From: Lactococcus garvieae
Lineage (GTDB): Bacteria; Bacillota; Bacilli; Lactobacillales; Streptococcaceae
Length of the DNA: 64,000 nucleotides
Direction of reading: 5' to 3'
NCBI RefSeq assembly: GCF_016758115.1
Contig: NZ_WIVG01000004.1
Coordinates: forward strand, 4,836 to 68,835
Shown in pieces: positions 59,381 to 64,000 of this stretch. Each line of letters starts with the position of its first letter. Positions within the stretch are counted from its first letter, which is position 1. Position numbers and translations under genes: made by a program. Under the pieces are notes generated by a model, which was not told the DNA's origin, searched no databases, and saw nothing but the letters and a program-made list of their open reading frames with translations.

Positions 59381-59715
59381 TGGGTAAGATTGTTGCTTTC
59401 TTTAATCATTTGAATTAGATCTCTCTGTGTAAGAGTAGTATGATTTACACTCACAGTATTCCAGTGCGTTTTATTCATATGGTAGCCAGGAAAAACGCCA
59501 GAAATTTGTCTCGCTTCTTCGCCGTGTTCAGGAGAAAGTTTTAAGTCAATTAATAGTGCATTATCTTTTTCAAATATTAAGCAAATTATTTTTTTGCTGG
59601 ATTTTTGTCTAATAGCTGTCCAAAGAATTTTTTAACGGTTATTGTTGTTAAAGGGATAATCTTCATATGAGTTTGTTAGTTTCAATACTAGATTGATCAG
59701 TTCTTGGCTTTCCAT
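59374..59715 (-). pseudogene. YjbR/MmcQ-like gene with one nonsense codon
   Basis: The - strand frame starts at an ATG (top 59713-59715) after AGGAGGATAT. It reads MESQELINLVLKLTNSYEDY PFNNNNR, then a TAA (top 59632-59634), then in the same frame KILWTAIRQKSSKKIICLIF and on through KLSPEHGEEARQISGVFPGY HMNKTHWNTVSV to the stop at top 59374-59376. The pattern YPF, K..LKLSPEHGEE, GVFPGYHMNKTHW is that of the small YjbR/MmcQ (DNA-binding-like) family. A single base change would restore the 113-codon frame. Confidence 0.8.
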
Positions 59716-59799
59716 ATATCCTCCTTTTATTTGTATTCATTATAGCATTTCAGTCGTTTGTCAAAAGGATTATCGTAGATGTGGTATAATTAGAGAGTT

Positions 59800-60066
59800 A
59801 TGAAGGCGATAAATTTGAAAACGGGAAAAGAAGTAGAGTTTTGGGTGGTAAGTCGTGAAGCTCCTCAACCTGCTTGGATAGAGAGAGAATTTTATACAGG
59901 ATATATGGGCTGGATTGATGAGAAGTCGTTGAGATATGGTCTTGCCTACATTCGTTCAACGGGTTCAAGACTTTACATAGGTGATGTCTTTATCTATGAT
60001 GGAAAAACTATCGATTTTATGTCGAATGCAAAATTTTTAAAGAAATATGAAGTCATCGCTCAATAA
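59800..60066 (+). CDS. Small unknown cargo protein near attR
   Basis: The 88-residue protein (MKAINLKTGKEVEFWVVSRE onward) has no recognised family and no membrane segment. The promoter TGGTATAAT (TATAAT at 59785-59790) ends nine bases before the ATG, so the transcript has almost no leader. It is the last phage gene before attR. Confidence 0.6.
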   Translation: MKAINLKTGKEVEFWVVSREAPQPAWIEREFYTGYMGWIDEKSLRYGLAYIRSTGSRLYIGDVFIYDGKTIDFMSNAKFLKKYEVIAQ

Positions 60067-60358
60067 CTTCTAGTTTCCAGAAAGTTAGTCTATTTGATAA
60101 AATATAAAATATGTTATAATGAATGTCTGTTCTTATAGGTGAATCCCTACTTCGGTGGGGATTTTGTGATACAATGGGAACACAATTCAATTTGCCTCCC
60201 TTGTTTTGGGGAGGTTTTTTGGTGGGCAAAAAGTGGGCCAGTTTTTAATGAGTTGTTAATAATTGATTGATTATAGTTTGTTTCAAGAATGCTGTATAAT
60301 CCTTTGTTTATCCCTGTTTATATAGTTTTTAGAGATAAACAAAATCTTTGAACTTCTT
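60067..60358 (+). other. Right-end non-coding region with two terminators and arm repeats
   Basis: AATCCCTAC-TTCG-GTGGGGATT at 60142-60163 is a 9-bp stem with a UUCG loop. CCTCCC/GGGAGG at 60195-60214 is a second hairpin followed by TTTTTT. The repeats GGTGGGCAAA (60221-60230) and AGTGGGCCAG (60232-60241) match the left arm pair, 118 bp from attR. No gene is seen. Confidence 0.65.
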
Positions 60359-60372
60359 TATCGCTTATATTG
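60359..60372 (+). other. attR core
   Basis: Second copy of TATCGCTTATATTG. Downstream sequence reads on into the GlgC frame ([20 protein letters not shown]). Confidence 0.9.
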
Positions 60373-61175
60373 ATAAAAAAGATCCTGAATATATTTTGAT
60401 TTTATCCGGTGACCATATCTATAAGATGGATTATGAAGCAATGCTAAACAGCCATAAAGAGCATGGCGCCAGTTTGACGGTTTCTGTTATGGAATTGCCT
60501 CTAGAAGAAGCCAGTCGTTTTGGCATTATGAACACGGATGATAACGGCCGTATCATTGAATTTGCAGAAAAGCCCTCTGAGCCCAAATCTAATCTGGCTT
60601 CGATGGGGATTTATATTTTTAATTGGAAACGGCTACGTGAAGTCTTGGTTACAGGCTATGCAAAAGGTGTTGACATGGAGGATTTTGGAGGCAATGTGAT
60701 TCCTGCCTACATTGATTCAGGAGAGAATGTTTTTGCTTACCGATTTAAGGGCTATTGGAAGGATGTGGGAACGATTGATAGCCTGCACGAGTCAAGCATG
60801 GAATTTCTTGATTTAAAAAACGAACTTAATATTACAGATAAAGAATGGCGCATTTACTCACGTAACGATATCTCAGCGCCGCAATTTCTTACGTCTAAAG
60901 CCAATGTCAAAGCTTCTTTGGTCGGTGATGGCAGCTATGTTGACGGTCAGGTAACAGATTCCATTTTATCGCAGAATGTCCATGTTCAGGAAGGAACTGA
61001 GATAGAAAAAAGCTTCGTTATGTCGGGGGCACATATTGGAAAAAATGTAACCATAAAATATGCAATTCTTGGAGAAAAAGCTTATATAGGTGATAATGTA
61101 GAGATTATCGGCAAGCCAGGTGATATTGCTGTGATTGGTCACAGAGAAGTAAAAGGTGAAGAAAATGAAGACTGA
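60373..61175 (+). pseudogene. glgC: glgC 3' fragment, separated from its start by the prophage
   Basis: The fragment has the catalytic pattern [53 protein letters not shown] and the C-terminal beta-helix ([20 protein letters not shown]). Without the N-terminal AGGQGTR loop it cannot make ADP-glucose. A TTG at 60348 opens an in-frame ORF through attR but has no ribosome site. Its stop overlaps glgD by 11 bases. Confidence 0.95.
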
Positions 61176-62310
61176 AAATAAAATTTGTGCTCTTTTATCT
61201 AACGTAACACGCAACGAAAGCTTAGCTCCTCTGATTAGTCAACGTCCTATTGCGACATTACCTTTTGATTGTAAGTATCGTTTGCTTGATTTCCCACTTT
61301 CTTCATTAGCAAATGCCCACGTCAGTTCTATTTTTATGACAGCAAATCAAGGTGAAACACAGTCAATATTTGATCATATGGGTTCAGGGAGTGAATGGGG
61401 ATTAGACAGTTTCAAAAATCGTTATTTTGTTTATATTCAGCAGGATTTTCAACGTCTTAAAGAGCAGGGACTTCCTTATTTTGAACAACAAATTAGCTTC
61501 TTACGAAAGTCTAAGGCTGCTTATACAGTTCTGATAGACAGTAAGTTTATATGTAATGTTGACTTGACTGCTGTTTTGAAAATCCATAAAACTTCAAATA
61601 AGCACATCACGGCTATCTATAAAAAAGTTACACCGGATATAGCTGAAGATGTCGATACGATTATTCGCTTTGACGAAAACAATAAGGCTTCAAGCAGTTT
61701 TCTCGCACAACTTACAGATGTTCAAGATAAAGAAGCACTGAGTTTAAACATGTTTATTGTAGATACAGAGTGGCTGATTGGCTTTCTTCAACGGATGCAA
61801 GCCGAAGGGGAATATGCCTCTAGTTCACGACTTCTCCGTAAATATTTATCTGAATTTGATATCAATACTTATGAATATACAGGTTATATGAGCAACATTA
61901 GAAGTATTAAATCTTACTATGATGCCAATATGTCGATGTTGGATTCGAGTAATTTCACTGCTTTACTCTACGGAAGTCAGCCTGTTCGTACAAAGGTAAG
62001 CAATGAAGTTCCCACTTACTTTTCTAAAGAAAGTAACGTAACAAATAGTCAACTCAGCTCAGGCTGTATTGTTGAAGGAAGTGTTACAGATTCTTTAATC
62101 TCACGCCGTTCAAAAATTGAAAAAGATGCAGTGGTGGAAAAATCAATAGTGTTCACAGAAAGTGAGATTAAAGCAGGAGCTAAAGTCAAATATGCAATTA
62201 TAGATAAGCACGTAGTTATTGAACCTAATGTACGGGTAGAAGGAAGTCTTGAGCGTCCCGTTGTTATTTCAAAACATACGGTTGTCACAGAGAATATCAT
62301 TCAGAAGTAA
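61165..62310 (+). CDS. glgD: GlgD, regulatory/non-catalytic subunit of ADP-glucose pyrophosphorylase
   Basis: GlgD resembles GlgC but lacks the intact AGGQGTR loop: the N-terminus reads [20 protein letters not shown]. In Firmicutes GlgC-GlgD hetero-oligomers are more active than GlgC alone. The start at 61165 follows AAGG at a spacing of nine bases. The C-terminal beta-helix repeats are intact ([20 protein letters not shown]). The gene should be silent or useless in the lysogen if its promoter is upstream of glgC. Confidence 0.92.
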   Translation: MKTENKICALLSNVTRNESLAPLISQRPIATLPFDCKYRLLDFPLSSLANAHVSSIFMTANQGETQSIFDHMGSGSEWGLDSFKNRYFVYIQQDFQRLKEQGLPYFEQQISFLRKSKAAYTVLIDSKFICNVDLTAVLKIHKTSNKHITAIYKKVTPDIAEDVDTIIRFDENNKASSSFLAQLTDVQDKEALSLNMFIVDTEWLIGFLQRMQAEGEYASSSRLLRKYLSEFDINTYEYTGYMSNIRSIKSYYDANMSMLDSSNFTALLYGSQPVRTKVSNEVPTYFSKESNVTNSQLSSGCIVEGSVTDSLISRRSKIEKDAVVEKSIVFTESEIKAGAKVKYAIIDKHVVIEPNVRVEGSLERPVVISKHTVVTENIIQK

Positions 62311-62312
62311 CA

Positions 62313-62344
62313 AAAGTTGTCGTTGATAAATAGACGACAACTTT
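62313..62344 (+). terminator. 11-bp hairpin between glgD and glgA
   Basis: AAAGTTGTCGT (62313-62323) and ACGACAACTTT (62334-62344) are exact complements with a 10-nt loop. The following ATG is short of a T-run, so it may be an mRNA processing or attenuation element rather than a full terminator. Confidence 0.5.
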
Positions 62345-62363
62345 ATGTCTATAAGGAGAAAAT

Positions 62364-63803
62364 ATGAAAGTATTATTTGCATCCAGTGAGTGTGCTCCCT
62401 TTTTCAAAACAGGAGGGTTGGGCGATGTGACTGGCGCTCTTCCAAAGGCGCTGGCTATGAAAGGTCTAGACATGCAGATTGCTGTTATCTTGCCTTACTA
62501 CAAACATGGTATAGCAGAAAGCTATAAGGCACAGATAAAAGACGAATTTTGGGATTATGTTAATGTGGGATGGCGGCATGAATATGTTGGCGTGAAAAGC
62601 TTGGTTCAAGACAATGTCAAATACTATTTCTTAGATAATGAAAGTTATTTTGGTCGTGATGAAATCTATGGTTACGAGGATGATGGTGAACGATGGGCCT
62701 TTTTTAGTCTAGCTATCGTGCAGCTCATGGAACGCCTTGAATTTATTCCCGATGTCCTTCACGTTAATGATTGTCATACTGCAATGATTCCTTTTCTCTT
62801 GAAAGAGAAATTTCAGTGGATAGAGGCCTACAAGGGTATTAAAACGGTCTTGACCATACATAATATTGAATTTCAGGGGATTATGCAGGGAACGGCATTG
62901 ACAGAACTCTTTGGTATGGGGATGGAACGATATTTCGAAGGTGTAGTACGTCACAATGAGATGCTGAACAGTTTAAAGACAGGGATTCTTTATGCTGATC
63001 GTGTCAATACTGTATCCCCCAGCTATGCACAGGAAATCCAAACGCCTGAATTTGGCTGTGGCTTAGACTCTGTTTTACGTTTTGTTTCGGATAAACTTAT
63101 AGGTATTGTGAATGGTATTGATTATGATGTCTATAATCCCCAAAATGACAGGATGATTGAACACCACTTTTCTCCTTCTGACTTATCAGGAAAAAAGAAG
63201 ATGAAGAGGCTGTTACAAGAACGGGTAGGACTGCCGAGAGACGCGGACAACCCCTTACTTGGCATAGTGAGTCGGTTGACAACCCAAAAAGGATTTAATC
63301 TTGTTTTGGAGCGTATGGATGAAATCCTGAGCAAAGATGTTCAAATCGTCCTCTTAGGAACGGGTTATGATGATATTGAAAATGGTTTTAAATATTTTTC
63401 AGAAAAATATCCGGACAAATGTGCTGCAATTATTAGTTTTGACGTGAAGCTTGCACAGGAAATATATGCAGCAAGTGATTTCTTTTTGATGCCCTCTGCT
63501 TTTGAGCCTTGCGGCCTTTCACAAATGATTGCAATGCGCTATGGTACGCTACCTATCGTTCATGAAATTGGTGGTTTAAGAGATACGGTCAAACCCTATA
63601 ATCCTCAAACAAAGGAGGGCACAGGATTTGGTTTCGTTGACTTTACCGGACAGGTTTTGATGAATACGATTAATCAAGCGCTGGATTTGTATAAGACCCA
63701 GAAGGAAGTTCTTCAGAAACTCAGACTTAGAGCGATGGAAGAAGACTTCTCTTGGAAGACAAAGGCGGATCAGTATATCCAACTTTACAGAGAGATGTTT
63801 TAA
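62364..63803 (+). CDS. glgA: Glycogen synthase
   Basis: The 479-residue GT5 enzyme adds glucose from ADP-glucose to the growing glucan. It has the N-terminal SSECAPFFKTGGLGDVTGAL (with the KTGGLGDV substrate loop) and the C-terminal APSAFEPCGLSQ-type acceptor site, here MPSAFEPCGLSQMIAMRYG. AAGGAGAAAATATG is the start context. Confidence 0.96.
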   Translation: MKVLFASSECAPFFKTGGLGDVTGALPKALAMKGLDMQIAVILPYYKHGIAESYKAQIKDEFWDYVNVGWRHEYVGVKSLVQDNVKYYFLDNESYFGRDEIYGYEDDGERWAFFSLAIVQLMERLEFIPDVLHVNDCHTAMIPFLLKEKFQWIEAYKGIKTVLTIHNIEFQGIMQGTALTELFGMGMERYFEGVVRHNEMLNSLKTGILYADRVNTVSPSYAQEIQTPEFGCGLDSVLRFVSDKLIGIVNGIDYDVYNPQNDRMIEHHFSPSDLSGKKKMKRLLQERVGLPRDADNPLLGIVSRLTTQKGFNLVLERMDEILSKDVQIVLLGTGYDDIENGFKYFSEKYPDKCAAIISFDVKLAQEIYAASDFFLMPSAFEPCGLSQMIAMRYGTLPIVHEIGGLRDTVKPYNPQTKEGTGFGFVDFTGQVLMNTINQALDLYKTQKEVLQKLRLRAMEEDFSWKTKADQYIQLYREMF

Positions 63804-63884
63804 CAAAAGCAGTTAGAAAAATGAACATATAACCCCTTTCTTGAAAAAATTCATGAATAGAAAATAAAATCGGAGTAAGATATA

Positions 63885-64000
63885 TTGAAGCTTTCAAAAA
63901 CGCAATTTAGAAAAGACTTTGAACAAAGTCTCACATCAGAGTTTGCAACAGATGTTGCTAAAGCTGGAATAACAGAAACTTTTGCAGCACTTTCATCTGT
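63885..64000 (+). CDS. glgP: Glycogen phosphorylase, N-terminal start (3' end outside window)
   Basis: A TTG at 63885 follows CGGAGTAAGATATA and opens a frame that runs off the window (LSKTQFRKDFEQSLTSEFAT...). Gene order in the glg operon and the N-terminal helix support glycogen phosphorylase. Only 38 codons are seen. Confidence 0.7.
   Translation, partial: MKLSKTQFRKDFEQSLTSEFATDVAKAGITETFAALSS

Larger units (their letters stand above)
20654..60372. mobile_element. Complete prophage, about 39.7 kb, integrated in glgC
   Basis: The element is bounded by a 14-bp direct repeat (20654-20667 and 60359-60372). It has the full module order of lactococcal temperate siphophages: integrase and immunity genes on the - strand, then early, replication, packaging, head, tail and lysis genes on the + strand, and cargo at the right end. 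The HK97-type portal, ClpP-like protease and capsid, and an HNH gene ahead of terminase, suggest a cos-type siphovirus. The structural genes seem intact; visible decay is confined to two cargo genes near attR. Inducibility cannot be judged from sequence. Confidence 0.96.

Noticed and set aside
60348-60372. TTG at 60348 as a start for a separate GlgC-like protein
   Set aside because: No ribosome site; the frame only continues through attR by chance and the protein would lack the nucleotide-binding loop.

Overview
The window reads as the chromosome of a low-GC Gram-positive coccus, most likely a Lactococcus outside the L. lactis/cremoris group (L. garvieae-like). The basis is gene content and order (folD-xseA-xseB, ispA-tlyA-argR-recN, cvpA-mutS2-trxA, pepP-efp-asp23-nusB, glgC-glgD-glgA-glgP), strong AGGAGG-type ribosome sites, and a prophage of lactococcal temperate-siphophage layout. 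The species is an inference and was not checked against any database.

Layout. (1) 1-807: the 3' end of a tyrosine integrase, the edge of an unseen mobile element beside folD. (2) 934-19848: ordinary housekeeping genes on the + strand (one-carbon metabolism, exonuclease VII, glycerate kinase, isoprenoid synthesis, rRNA methylation, ArgR, RecN, a doubled DUF805 protein, two FemABX ligases, ferredoxin/thioredoxin-reductase-like flavoprotein, CvpA, MutS2, thioredoxin, Xaa-Pro peptidase, EF-P, Asp23, an unusually long NusB). (3) 20328-63803 and beyond: a glycogen operon (glgC, glgD, glgA, start of glgP) whose first gene is split by a prophage. (4) 20654-60372: the prophage, about 39.7 kb, bounded by a 14-bp direct repeat TATCGCTTATATTG. 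Removing one repeat and everything between rebuilds a 1143-nt, 380-codon glgC exactly in frame.

Prophage, left to right. Lysogeny module on the - strand: integrase, a membrane-anchored coiled-coil protein, an unknown protein, an Fst/par-like type I toxin-antitoxin locus, an ImmA-type HEIGH metallopeptidase and an HTH repressor. Next come divergent promoters with a palindromic operator, a lone - strand membrane protein with its own promoter and terminator, and a structured leader. The early and replication genes follow (small regulators, SMC-like ATPase, HNH homing endonuclease, Sak4-like ATPase, DUF669, DEAH helicase, an antisense-oriented RelBE pair, primase/helicase, an iteron-like origin, DUF1064). 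Then come a candidate late regulator, HNH nuclease, a candidate cos region, terminase, portal, ClpP-like protease, HK97 capsid, connectors, tail tube, frameshifted tail chaperone, tape measure, enlarged Dit and Tal. The lysis genes are XhlA-like, holin, a small ORF and an endolysin with an apparent internal start, followed by a baseplate-like protein. Cargo near attR: an unknown protein, a RelA/SpoT-domain toxin (toxSAS) with a Panacea-domain antitoxin and a second, decayed Panacea gene upstream, a YjbR/MmcQ pseudogene on the - strand, and a small ORF.

How it fits together. The element carries three toxin-antitoxin systems of three kinds: RNA-regulated Fst-like, RelBE, and toxSAS-Panacea. It should switch off ADP-glucose synthesis in the lysogen and give it back on excision. 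The most novel-looking items are the toxSAS-Panacea operon, the par-like locus in the immunity region, the exact glgC interruption, and several unexplained structured or repeated non-coding stretches (21960-22040, 24557-24663, 25410-25490, 35334-35593, and the ACGCGACTTTTT repeats). All product calls come from reading motifs and context; no search was run.
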